DNA from: Phoronis ovalis
Lineage: Eukaryota; Phoronida; Phoronidae
Assembly (NCBI GenBank): GCA_028565635.1
Contig: JAOXYB010016743.1
Coordinates: 1 to 18,997 of the forward strand
Reading direction: 5' to 3'
Length of the DNA: 18,997 nucleotides
Position numbers and translations under genes: made by a program. Each line of letters begins with the position of its first letter. The stretch's first letter is position 1. Positions 1-9,200 of the stretch are shown here, piece after piece. The notes beneath the pieces were generated by a model. It saw only the letters and a program-made list of their open reading frames with translations. It made no database searches and had not been told where the DNA came from.

Positions 1-515
1 AAACATATGATAGTGCACAAAATTGCAGAGAGCTTACCAGTTTATTCTAGCAACTATTTTATGTATTTTAGTACTATTTTATTAAAAATCGGCTTCCAAT
101 CAATGTTTCTAACGACTGATGTCAGTCTACATCATATCCGTGTTGGGTCGGTCCCAAAGTATGAAATAAAGACTAGATTTAAAAGTCGAAAACAAATTCT
201 GCCAGAAGAACATTATAACTACTTGCCAGACAATTAAAAGGTCTGATTTTGCTAGGCTGATTCTACATATATTCCAGGTCTGCAAGTCGGGTATTTTTTC
301 TTAGGCAGTAGCATGTGGATTTATTTACATCAACATTGGTTTCTTAGTCCGACTATAATAAGATTTCGACACTGCAGAAAACTTGCAAGAATTTGATAGC
401 ACACTTTATAAATGTATGTTCCTTTTGTATATTTGTAATAAACATGATACTTATTATGTCAATATTTAATTATTAACTATAAATATTTAGTACTTTTGAA
501 AATAAGGAAATCTGA
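1..515. other. left flank, no gene recognised
   Basis: AT-rich sequence without a recognisable protein. A 76-codon open frame on the plus strand (7-237) shows no domain, repeat or membrane pattern and is probably chance. Two AATAAA hexamers on the plus strand (165-170 and 437-442) could be polyadenylation signals of a gene whose body lies left of the window. The second is followed by T-rich sequence and precedes the ZIP promoter motif by about 80 bases. Whether this stretch is transcribed cannot be told from sequence alone. Confidence 0.3.
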
Positions 516-556
516 TGACCCGGAAGTCGTGTTTTTCCAAGCGTGACGACGACATA
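515..556 (+). promoter_or_regulatory. candidate ZIP gene promoter (ETS-like site)
   Basis: CCGGAAGT at 520-527 is a full ETS-family consensus, a motif typical of TATA-less animal promoters. A CGTGACGACGAC stretch (542-553) contains a TGACG CRE/ATF half-site. The pair sits just upstream of a plausible 5' exon whose donor (CAG/gtacta at 631/632) could pair with the acceptor at 2085 in front of the ZIP coding region. No TATA box or initiator was identified, so the transcription start is inferred. Confidence 0.35.
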
Positions 557-631
557 TGATTGCCAGCTGTGCAGAACCTGAGACTAGTGTTAAAAGTGTG
601 ATGCAAGTCTTATTTATGGCAGCAATTTCAG
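530..631 (+). other. SLC39A3: candidate 5' non-coding exon of the ZIP gene
   Basis: The right edge is a CAG/GTACTA splice donor at 631/632. The left edge is not defined and is placed just after the ETS-like site. An ATG at 556 opens a frame that stays open to the donor. If spliced to 2086 it continues to a TAG at 2109-2111, so it would be an upstream ORF of about 33 codons ending 72 bases before the main start, not an N-terminal extension of the transporter. The exon is a prediction from splice-site and promoter motifs only. Confidence 0.3.
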
Positions 632-1066
632 GTACTATACAAAACCGTTGTCAGATAATGTACTTTGCAGCCATCCGAAGTTTTCCGAGGGACTTTTTGT
701 TCTTTTGGTGCGTGCGTCGGTAGCAAAATTAACAGAATGATCTGTAACAGACTGTACTGTAGTGGCAACAGATGAATCATGTATAACTATAAACCAGTCA
801 CTTCAAAAACTAATTTATACTGTGTTGACAGATGTAATCTTCTGATAGATTATGTTGAATATGATATGGCCCAAGCTTCCTCTCTGACTCTGTTTGTTTT
901 GTGTTTTAGCCAACCATATGGGCAGGTGTGGCAAGCGATTTTATCACAGTATCCGGTAAATCACTTCACCCGTTCAGATGTAATTGATAATATTACAATA
1001 TTGTGGTTGATACGGGCTTTAAGCTGCGGATATAACTGAGCCAAGCGCAAGTGTCAGTGTTTTGCT

Positions 1067-2053
1067 CAGTCTGAATAAATCTACCCGTTAGTGTTCCGTA
1101 CCATCTCAACTATTACATCGATATCTGGGCTTAACTATAGTCAATTTTTGTTATATTCCTTCAATTTAAGGAATCATCTCAAAAGTTATCACAATGACCA
1201 CAAACGTATATCGTATAGGAATTACCTCCCCCACCCCCCTGGTCAATCGTAGGGGGGTTAGTGAGATTTGGATGTCACGCACGTGTAAAAACTGACAACC
1301 AATTTTAAGAGCGAAATCAGGGCCGTCAGACACTTTTTCAAAAGGGAGATGCGACAGAAAAATATCAGTTCAGTAATCGAAAAAGGTCGTTGAAACATCT
1401 CCATGCTACAAGAAAAAAATAAAAAGGCCATTTCCACTCCTATTGTACCAATACGCCCAAAATAAGTGCCGTAAACAAAAAAAAAATTCTGTTTCAAAGG
1501 AGGTGGTGTGATGGGGGTGCGTTTACTATTAAGGGAATGATTTTAAATAATGTATATATACTAGGCATGATTTTTTCATTTCGCACTAAACCATAACGTA
1601 GGGAGAATTTAACACCCCTGCCCCCTATACGATACACTATACGTTTGTGGTCATTGTGATAACTTTTGAGATGATCCCTAACAAGAGTGAAATAATTTCC
1701 GAGATGAGCCTTTCTCTCTGCGTGACCCATGGTTGCATACCACGTCTATTCTATCATTATGACTCATTCTGAATAGGTATTGCCGGGGAGCTTCTTTTTG
1801 ATTTGCTGACTGTAGATAAACTCTGACAGCACAGCATGTGTGTGATCGACCCCCTACCAGCTTAGTCCACTGTGTTACCTATTATTGTAAGCTGCAATTT
1901 GATATGGTTGTCAAGATTTTCATGACACTTTATATTGAAATAAAGGGATTATCGTTCTTCTGCTTTTCGAGATAATAAACAAAAATTAACTGGTTAAGCC
2001 CAGACGTTCGTTGAGAAGGTACCAACCACCAACAGATGGATTTATATAGACTG
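1067..2053. repeat. outer inverted repeat, about 1 kb element
   Basis: The left arm 1067-1154 and the reverse complement of 1975-2053 share, in the same order, CAGTCT, ATAAAT, GTACC, TCTCAAC, TCTGGGCTTAAC and AATTTTTGTT. The differences are scattered substitutions plus one indel of about 8 bases. The arms are clearly diverged. Terminal arms with a non-coding interior are what an old miniature inverted-repeat or foldback element looks like. No transposase is encoded, and I could not find an obvious target-site duplication beyond the arms. A second, better preserved inverted repeat is nested inside. The right arm ends about 32 bases upstream of the acceptor at 2085, so it abuts the branch-point and polypyrimidine region of the ZIP intron. 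Confidence 0.6.
1173..1675. mobile_element. non-autonomous foldback/MITE-like element
   Basis: The 38 bases at 1173-1210 are a perfect inverted repeat of 1638-1675. Each end begins ATCATCTCAAAAGTTATCAC reading inward. After a few-base indel the match resumes for TCGTATAGG. The total span is about 503 bp with a non-coding interior that includes C- and G-rich runs (around 1228-1257 and 1500-1520). Long terminal inverted repeats, small size and no transposase fit a non-autonomous DNA transposon (MITE). The superfamily is unknown: the ends match none I recognise. The left junction reads TTAAGGAATCATC and, in inverted sense, the right reads TTAGGGATCATC, so no exact target duplication is evident. 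Confidence 0.65.
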
Positions 2054-2085
2054 GGTTTTGCTTAAATTTGTGATTTGTGTTGCAG

Positions 2086-2183
2086 ATGATGTTGGGAAAG
2101 AAAAATACTAGCTGAAAATCAAGAAGCTTCTAAGAATATCTATTCTATAGTAAAGCACAGTAATTGAACTGGCCTTATTAAAA
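2086..2183 (+). other. SLC39A3: 5'-UTR of the ZIP gene, coding-exon portion
   Basis: Sequence between the predicted acceptor (TTGCAG, ending 2085) and the ZIP start codon. It begins ATGATG, which opens a short frame ending in TGA within ten codons. With the upstream ATG at 556 this makes one or two upstream ORFs that could dampen translation, if the splice prediction is right. The main start at 2184 has A at -3 and G at +4 (AAAATGG), a strong context. Confidence 0.4.
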
Positions 2184-3263
2184 ATGGCAGAAATATTACC
2201 TGTACAAATTGCTTGCCTTTTTGGTATGGCCGTGGTAAATTTTGGAGCTGTTTTATTGCCACTGAAAATATATCAAAGAAATGGATCTGATCAAGGATCC
2301 GAACAATTCCAAAGGATCTTGACAATGTGCAATTGTGTCGCCGGTGGAATTTTTCTTGGAACTTGCTTCATTGGACTGTTACCTATGGTTGATGAAAAAT
2401 TTGAAGAAGTTTTTAATTTGGCAGAAATTCGTATTAAGTATCCAGTGACAGAGACTACCGTTGTTTTAGGATTTTTTCTTATCTTGCTTATTGAGCAAGT
2501 TGTTCACTGCATTCAAGCCAGGAAAAACAGGAATCATTCTCACCCTGAGACAAATGGAGACATAGCAAAAAAAATAACAGTGGATGATCCAGGATACACT
2601 GCAAGCGATGAAGAATCTGAAGATACTGAAGAAACAATATTTCATGGAACACAAGACCAAGGGGAAAAGATGCTGTTAACAAAATCCAAGCGGATAGAAA
2701 GAAAGCCCAGTAAAAAGGAACATGGAAAAAATTCAAAAAGTCAACCTGTAAATGAACATGGTCATTCGCATGACCATGAAGGACATAGCCACATCACTGG
2801 TGCACTTACAGAAGAATCTAGTTTACGTTGTTTGATTTTACTGTTAGCTTTAGCAACACATTCTGTCTTTGAGGGTGTGGCTTTAGGTCTTCAAAGCGAA
2901 GTACCAGCATTTTTAAAATTGTATGTTGCTGTTATTAGTCATGAAATTCTATGCGCTTTTGCCTTAGGTATTAGCTTTGCACAGCACTCGGTGAAAACAA
3001 AGACAATGTTGAAACTTGCCGTATTTTTCAGTTTAACTATTCCCTGTGGTATGGTTATTGGAATGGCTGTCGGAAAGGTTCAAGGTCTACCCGGTGTTCT
3101 GATATCTGCTATTTTACAAGGAATTGCTCTTGGAACGTTTATTTATGCTTTGTTTATGGAGATAATACCTTCAGCTTTGAAAGGATCTTCTGATCATCTT
3201 TTAAAAACATTATTTTTATTTTTTGGTTACATTCTTATGGCTGGTATAACTGTCTTGGAGTAA
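2184..3263 (+). CDS. SLC39A3: ZIP-family zinc transporter, ZIP1/2/3 subfamily (ZIP3-like)
   Basis: A 359-residue multipass membrane protein predicted to move Zn2+ (possibly other divalent metals) into the cytosol across the plasma membrane. Eight hydrophobic segments lie near residues 5-29, 45-68, 90-110, 213-237, 244-266, 275-297, 304-328 and 338-357, with three before and five after a long cytosolic loop (111-212), the ZIP layout. Family signatures seen: AGGIFLGTCFIGLLP in TM2, the conserved glutamate of LLIEQ in TM3, HSVFEG (226-231) in TM4 and HE (253-254) in TM5, the last two supplying the intramembrane metal-site ligands. LQGIALGTFIYALFMEI in TM7 matches the subfamily II pattern. The loop has an acidic patch (142-150) and a His-rich cluster HGHSHDHEGHSH (192-203), a likely zinc-sensing or loading site. 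Length matches vertebrate ZIP1-3 (about 310-325) plus a longer loop. The coding region is a single exon. By eye TM2-TM3 and TM8 look closest to ZIP3; orthology within ZIP1-3 needs a tree. Confidence 0.93.
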   Translation: MAEILPVQIACLFGMAVVNFGAVLLPLKIYQRNGSDQGSEQFQRILTMCNCVAGGIFLGTCFIGLLPMVDEKFEEVFNLAEIRIKYPVTETTVVLGFFLILLIEQVVHCIQARKNRNHSHPETNGDIAKKITVDDPGYTASDEESEDTEETIFHGTQDQGEKMLLTKSKRIERKPSKKEHGKNSKSQPVNEHGHSHDHEGHSHITGALTEESSLRCLILLLALATHSVFEGVALGLQSEVPAFLKLYVAVISHEILCAFALGISFAQHSVKTKTMLKLAVFFSLTIPCGMVIGMAVGKVQGLPGVLISAILQGIALGTFIYALFMEIIPSALKGSSDHLLKTLFLFFGYILMAGITVLE

Positions 3264-3751
3264 AACATAAATGCTAGCTATAACTGGAACAGTATCATGG
3301 AGATTACTATACTTGTTTCTATAATTCTACTACTGCAATAGTTCAAACAAGGTTTTTGGAAAATATTTTTCTAGCGATTTATCACTGTAAAAACTAAAGG
3401 TATTGTTTCAGGTACATTAATACTTTTTTGCTGTCCTATAGGCAACACCTACCTGAAGTTTATGAGTGTAGAGATATATAGTATACAAGTATCAATTATA
3501 GAACTGAGATTAATAGCTTTTGCCACCTAATTCATAGTTTGTCTTATATATAATCAGAAGAAATTTAGTTTTTGAAGTACGCATGATCTGGCTATTTTTA
3601 AAAATGTAATTTTTGGCATGGTCTCATATGCAGCTTTATAGGTTGCATCATAGTGTTCTAGATCTGTGTGTAGTTGTTTTAGGTGTAGCAAGCAGAATAT
3701 CACAATATTTTAAACAACTAATATGATGCAATGTGATTGAATTTTTTTTAC
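3264..3751 (+). other. downstream/3'-UTR sequence of the ZIP gene
   Basis: AT-rich non-coding sequence directly after the TAA stop. No AATAAA or ATTAAA was found on the plus strand here; the first AATAAA after the ZIP stop is at 5109-5114. The ZIP transcript end therefore cannot be placed, and it may use a variant signal. Confidence 0.35.
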
Positions 3752-4380
3752 AATACTTCGGTTATATGAGTAAAGGTTTAAAAATCTCTTTTGTGGATTA
3801 GTTTGATATAGCATAAGCTTCTTCATGATTTATACTAATGTAGTATTCGAACTGTTTATTAATGTCATGAGACGTTATTAAGCGCACATTTTTCATACCC
3901 TTGCGGGGGTTTTAACATTTTCACTCAGAAAAGGAGTGGGTCTTTTCAGGTTTTCATCTCATTTGTAGGGGGATTTCTGGCTTGTAGAAACTGGAAAGGT
4001 TTTTTTGACATCTTAGGGGTGGATTTTGAAGGTGCAGGCTGAGCCTCCCCAACTTTTTGGAAGTGATCCCCAGGAATCATTTCTGTATTTTACAATGCAT
4101 GTATATATTTAATATTTTAGAATACTTCAGTTACGAGTAAAGGTTTAAAAATCTCTTTGTGAGCTAGTTGTGATATAACCAGAAGCTACTTTATGATTTA
4201 TACTAATGTTGTATTCAAAAAGGTTATTCATGTCACATTTGCAAAAAGTATCTGTTGAATCATACACTGGGGGTTGCTCTCTGTATTGCCAATGCTCCGT
4301 CTGAAAGGGATGGATTTTTAATCATTTTACTCAAGAAAAGGGGGACCCCCATCATCATTTTAGTATTTTACAATGCATAT
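3752..4380 (+). repeat. diverged tandem duplication (two copies)
   Basis: Copy A (about 3752-4117) and copy B (about 4121-4380) are direct repeats. AATACTTC, GAGTAAAGGTTTAAAAATCT, TGATTTATACTAATG and GTATTC recur in order (3752-3848 versus 4121-4216). Further on TTTTAA, CATTTT, ACTCA and AAAAGG recur, and both copies end with ATCATTT followed by GTATTTTACAATGCAT. Copy B lacks roughly 130 bases present in copy A before that terminal motif. The identity suggests an old local duplication of about 370 bp, or two insertions of one repeat family, downstream of the ZIP coding region. Confidence 0.65.
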
Positions 4381-6174
4381 ACATAGATGTAGTTCCACTA
4401 ATGAAAACTACAACAGTACAAGTTGGTGTATTGCAAACCATATCTTGTGATAATTAGAATACCATATTCATTTGGCATAAGCATCCTAACCAGTTATAAA
4501 TTCAAATTTATAAAATCTAGTATGTTGTTTTGGACGTTGGTGCATACAAAAATGAATACTGTAGCAACAAGGTTCATAAGTACCAGTCAGTCCACTTGTA
4601 GTCTTGTACCAAGAATGTTATTCTAAGCTGTAAATTAAGAGAGAAATTATGTACATATTCTTCGGAGCTAAAAGAACAAGTAAATTATGTACTGTTTCGT
4701 ACTAAATTAACATGTATTAGTATATTACACAAGAAATACAGTGTATAAAAAATACAAAAAATCAGTTTCTTTGTACATGACTATCAAAGACTCCTCTCTT
4801 AATCAAAGGACAACTGACATTATACATAAATTTACAAACACAATATGTTATAGTCAATAGTTTTCCATATAATACAAGAAAAACATCACCTTAATATTCT
4901 GTTAAAAGAACATGTTTAATTCAATATCAGTACCACATCTTGGTGTGTAAGGCAGTGCAATTTTAAATTCATTCCATTAGATTTTATAATTTCACCATTA
5001 TGTGTTATGTGACAAGAGGTAGCAATAACACAATGACTATTGATTAAGCATGGTAAGATCTACAAGAATGACTGCAAACTTCTTTAAACTGTTTTTCATT
5101 AATACGAAAATAAAGCAAACCAAAATTTATGTGACACCTGAAGGCAAATATTCAGTCAGATGTCCACACCTACAGATGTAGTAACATCTTGTTATAATAA
5201 TCAGATGATGAGAGTCAAAGCAGTTGTAGAATAATTAATCTTCTACCACTGATCTCCACAAAATCAAATTTCTATTTGGGAGCGAGGGGGAGGGATTGCC
5301 ATGTATAAATTATTAACATTTTATCTATTATACATGTTGAGAGTTTACATAAATGGGCAATGGCCCTGTAACATGTACAAACTATTTTGTAGAGAGCACT
5401 GGTTACACATGTCTTGACGACAAGTCCTGCCATTTGATTTTTATAACAAAACATTTCAAAGTTTACAATAATAAGCACATATACATAGATACATGACAAG
5501 TAAATGACTTTGTATTTACATTGTGTTTTATGACAGAGATTGTGTCAGCATCCTGACATGGGCATATAACATAAGACAATAATCACACAAATCTATTATT
5601 ACATTATTATCCCAATAAGACATTAAAAACTTTGGGATCAATTTTCAAAACTTGTTACACATTGATTTTTTGTTCTTCTAAATTCATCTAGTATACTTCA
5701 CATTGGAATAACTTAAATACATTTGCGAAAATATGATATTATTAACTGCTCTAAAATATACATTTGGTGAACTCTACAACTCTTGCACCATGCAGCACTT
5801 TCACATTATTCACACATTCCGTTTAGATGCTCATTACCAAGACATTTTCCTTCATTTACATTTTCAATTCAGTAATAAATATAACCAGAAGATCTGATCA
5901 ATTTATACAGACTTTACATTTACATCGCAATGCTATAAAAAATTCAAAACTAGACATTTCAGGAAATAGTAAAAAAGTAGTTTTTCACTCTATACATTAC
6001 CACTATACAGAAACAGCACTTGAAACAATGAACAAATTGTACACGAAGATGTAGAACCAGCAATGTCAAACCCATGGCATAAAAGAATTATTTAAACACA
6101 CTTTTTCATAGCTACCGTCTCGAGGTTTCTGAACAAATTTAGAAGTCCATGATATAATCAGACGCCATTATATG
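4381..6174. other. convergent intergenic region with NCOA6 3'-UTR
   Basis: Between the ZIP stop and the NCOA6 stop the two genes point at each other. The right part must include the NCOA6 3'-UTR on the minus strand, reading leftward from 6174. Several open frames of 60-75 codons (plus 4423-4626, minus 5272-5499, plus 5827-6054) lack any domain or compositional sign of coding and are treated as chance. No RNA gene was recognised. A plus-strand AATAAA at 5109-5114 could serve the ZIP gene. Confidence 0.4.
4915..4920 (-). terminator. possible NCOA6 polyadenylation signal (ATTAAA)
   Basis: ATTAAA on the minus strand, the commonest variant of AATAAA, followed on that strand by G/T-rich sequence (GGTGATGTTTTTCTTG) some 25-45 bases on, as expected for a downstream element. 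I found no minus-strand AATAAA between the NCOA6 stop and this point. It would give a 3'-UTR of about 1.25 kb. This is a motif-only call. Confidence 0.3.
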
Positions 6175-6230
6175 TCATCTCTTGGCTTTATTAGGTCTTG
6201 TTCTGTGTGGATTAGGCAATTCTACATGAC
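6175..6230 (-). CDS. NCOA6: NCOA6 terminal coding exon (56 bases)
   Basis: The acceptor CTTTTTGTAG/GTC (intron ends 6231) fits the phase-1 donor at 6859 exactly: the split G plus GT gives glycine, followed by HVELPNPHRTRPNKAKR and TGA at 6177-6175. The very basic end resembles the lysine/arginine-rich terminus of vertebrate NCOA6. An AATAAA hexamer happens to lie within the codons here (minus strand, 6191-6186), overlapping the last residues; if used it would cut before the stop. Joining this exon rather than reading through avoids the eight unrelated residues (MYSLFSFI) added by the unspliced frame. Another small exon in the 628-base intron cannot be excluded. Confidence 0.8.
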
Positions 6231-9200
6231 CTACAAAAAGTTGGGAGTTCATTTTTAAAAAGAAGTATGGATACCTTGGTAGGGATGACAAGTCTAGTCA
6301 ATTCATGTAATATATATAATAATATTTCAGGACTGGAAGTGACGGCTGCCAACATGGTGATGGAAAAATTTGATAAACACAATAATGACCAAGGATGCAG
6401 CCTGAGGTTGTTGTATTTCAAGGATAAGTATCGCCCGAAGTATATTATTTAATGCCCGGGCATTATAAATGCCTACAGCCTGACCAGGCAGTTCTGTAAA
6501 TTCACCGACAAACAAGTGACCATGAATTGTCCAATAAGAACACCAGTATCTATGAAAGCGAGGTATGTAATAAAATAAAGTATCCAATATATAGCGCACT
6601 GCATTTTTTTTCAACTTAACGAGGAACAGTATTATATATTTACCTCACAGGTATACACAGATTCTGTTTACCTTTTACACATTACAAGCATAACAAATAA
6701 TTCCAGTATAAATCAAACTTGAGAATTCAGTGACCAGCACAATGAACAACAATTGTTTAAATTAAAGCCCATACCTGTGACTAATAGATTCTTCCCAGAA
6801 TAAGTAATTAATGCTTCAAAACTAGGTAATTAAATAAAAGAAAATAAAGAATACATACCAGCCTGTCCTTTGGATCTTGTAGCCCTAGTTCTCCCTGTAG
6901 TGCCATCAGTTTCTGGCTTCCCATCACCAGCAGTTTTCTTAAGATTAGTAGTAGTAACAACTTGTTCATCTTTCTTTCCACTTCGACGAGAACTTGTCCG
7001 ACATTCAACTACCTCTTTTGCCTTTACTTTAGTGGCAATTTCATCAGATTTCGAATTTAATTTTGGATTTTTAGCACCTTTTCTAATATCTTTATCCTCT
7101 GTAACTGCATTATCCTCGTTTGCATTAGTATGACCTCTTTTATTTCTTGCACTCCGTGTATTCCTAGCAGCTGCTATGTCATTTTCTACATTGTTCACTT
7201 CTTCTGCCTTTATTTTTTTCTCAGCAGCATCATCCTTTACGTCTTCTGACACAAGTTTTCGCTTGCTACCTCGTACTGGCCTTGTAATTTTTGATGCTTC
7301 TATTACCTGCGATTCTGGAGAGTTCGGACTATCGCCAATTTTCAAATCTGGTGATTCATTAGCCTTTTTTCGTGCACTTGTTCGTGATGGCCGTACCACT
7401 GTGGGTTGCTGTTCAAGCTTTGGTGTCTTGGTAGCAATAGGAGAGATTTCCTGACTTGCATTGCCACTTTTGCGTGTTCTGCGCATAGATTTTCCTCCTT
7501 CTTCTTCAGCTTTATCAGACATTTTACTAGTATTTGACTCCGTTGATTCTCGACTTTTCCTTCGGGATATGCGAGCAGATTTAGGGGTTTTCTGCTCTGA
7601 ATGGTTACTACATATGTCGTTTGGTATTTCCTCTTTTTCTGCCGATTTATTGTTCGGACTAGGCATTGATAATATGTCAGATTGTTCTTCTTTAGTTATA
7701 TTATTCTCTATTGCAGTATTCATATTTTCAGCACCTGATTTCAGTTCCGAGTCTTGGATATGATTCTCAGTGGGCTTTTTGTTAACTTCAAAATTTGACA
7801 CTTGCTCAGTTTCAGAATTATGCACTTGCTGCCCCAAATCATTTGAGATATTAAGATCACAACTTACACCAGTCTCATTATTCTTGCTCTGTTTCTGTTC
7901 AACATTCTTTTCGTCAGTGTTAGATTTAGACTTATCTGTGGCCACAGTTTCTTTATTTTTAGGACTGTTTGACTGCTTACTATGGCAATCCTTAGGCTCT
8001 GCTGAACCTATATCATTTTTCAAACCAGTTACACTTTCAGTAGGTTTGTTTGGTTTCAAATATATTTCATCAGATACAGCATTGTGCTGTTTCTTGCTTG
8101 CAGATGTATTTTCAACTTTCGGTAAGGTTAGAGTTTTAGATGCATTTTTAGGAGAAACAGCTCTAGCAATTGAGCTTGGAACACTTATAATTTTGGTGGC
8201 ATTTGGTGAAGTTTTTGGCACATTTGTTTTATGGTCTTTCACTTTTGGACTAGGTAATTTCACTGATATCTCTTTTTGTGTTGAGGCAGCTCGAGGTTTT
8301 ACATACTCTGCATGAGCTCGGGCAGCATTTGCTAAAATATCCAAGCTTGACAGTTCATTAGTTCGAACCAGAGGCCGTCTCACAAATATTCCATCTTTTT
8401 CTGATATAGGTGGACTAAAAGCAGATGCCTTGATCTTAAGAGGAGGTGACATGCTGTCCCCAGTTTTTATTTGCGGAGGCGTTGATAACATTAACAAAGA
8501 ATCTTCTGAAGACACTAATGGCGGTGATTGTAAACTTGGTACTATCATAGGTGGGACAACACCAGTTTTGATAGCTCCTTGTACAGGAGTAAAAGCAGTT
8601 TTCGGATGTGCTGATACAACTTTAAGAAATGATTCAGGAGGTGTTTTCCGAGGATTATGTGTCAGTACAGTATGCAAGCCAGGAGCAACATGTGTGGGGA
8701 TGGGTTTTACGACTTGTACGTGAGGCTCGTCACCTTTCATGGCAGTCAACACAGAATCAGTTAGCTTACTGGCAAAATGAGGGTTTGCAACCGAATTGAT
8801 TCCAGTTGGAGGAGTACTAAACGATTTCTGCAGAAAATTCAGGTGCATCTTTTTTGGCGTCGAGTATTCATTTTCTGTGGTAATTTTTGGTTGAACATAC
8901 GCAGATGGAATGTTTTTCAGGTGCACAGTAGGCGGAATAGAAAATGCAGTGGGTAATTTTCTCTCTGCAGATACATTTTGGTGCAAACTACTTAACGACA
9001 TTGTGGTACTGATGGAAGCGGCTGTTATGCTGTGCATTTCCGGTACATTACTTACAATTGATGGAGCTGTAACTGACGACTTTGTTGACTCTAATATGCT
9101 GTCAATCGAAAATGATGATTTAGCTGATGTTGTTGGCTGTGGGGCGGATGTACAGCTTATAGCCACAGGTGAGGAAATTGGTAAAGAAATGTCTGTGTGT

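Larger units (their letters stand above)
632..2085 (+). other. candidate 5'-UTR intron of the ZIP gene
   Basis: It starts GTACTA (632) and ends with a pyrimidine-rich tract plus TTGCAG (2080-2085), 98 bases upstream of the ZIP ATG. It contains no recognised coding sequence. The open frames at 779-1039 (plus), 1258-1497 and 1494-1730 (both minus) show no domain, and the last two lie in or across inverted-repeat sequence. About a kilobase of the interval is taken up by the nested inverted repeats annotated separately. The acceptor is convincing; the donor is one choice among several. Confidence 0.4.

Noticed and set aside
779-1039. An 86-codon plus-strand frame in the ZIP 5' intron.
   Set aside because: No domain or homology is recognised, it sits in a likely intron, and its length is possible by chance.
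1494-1730. A minus-strand frame that might be a transposase fragment.
   Set aside because: It runs across the inverted repeat and shows no DDE, helix-turn-helix or zinc-finger pattern; the element appears non-coding.
6327-6614. A 95-codon minus-strand frame just right of the NCOA6 terminal exon.
   Set aside because: It lies in the last intron, lacks a phase-compatible acceptor, and its Tyr/Phe/His-rich composition is unlike NCOA6.
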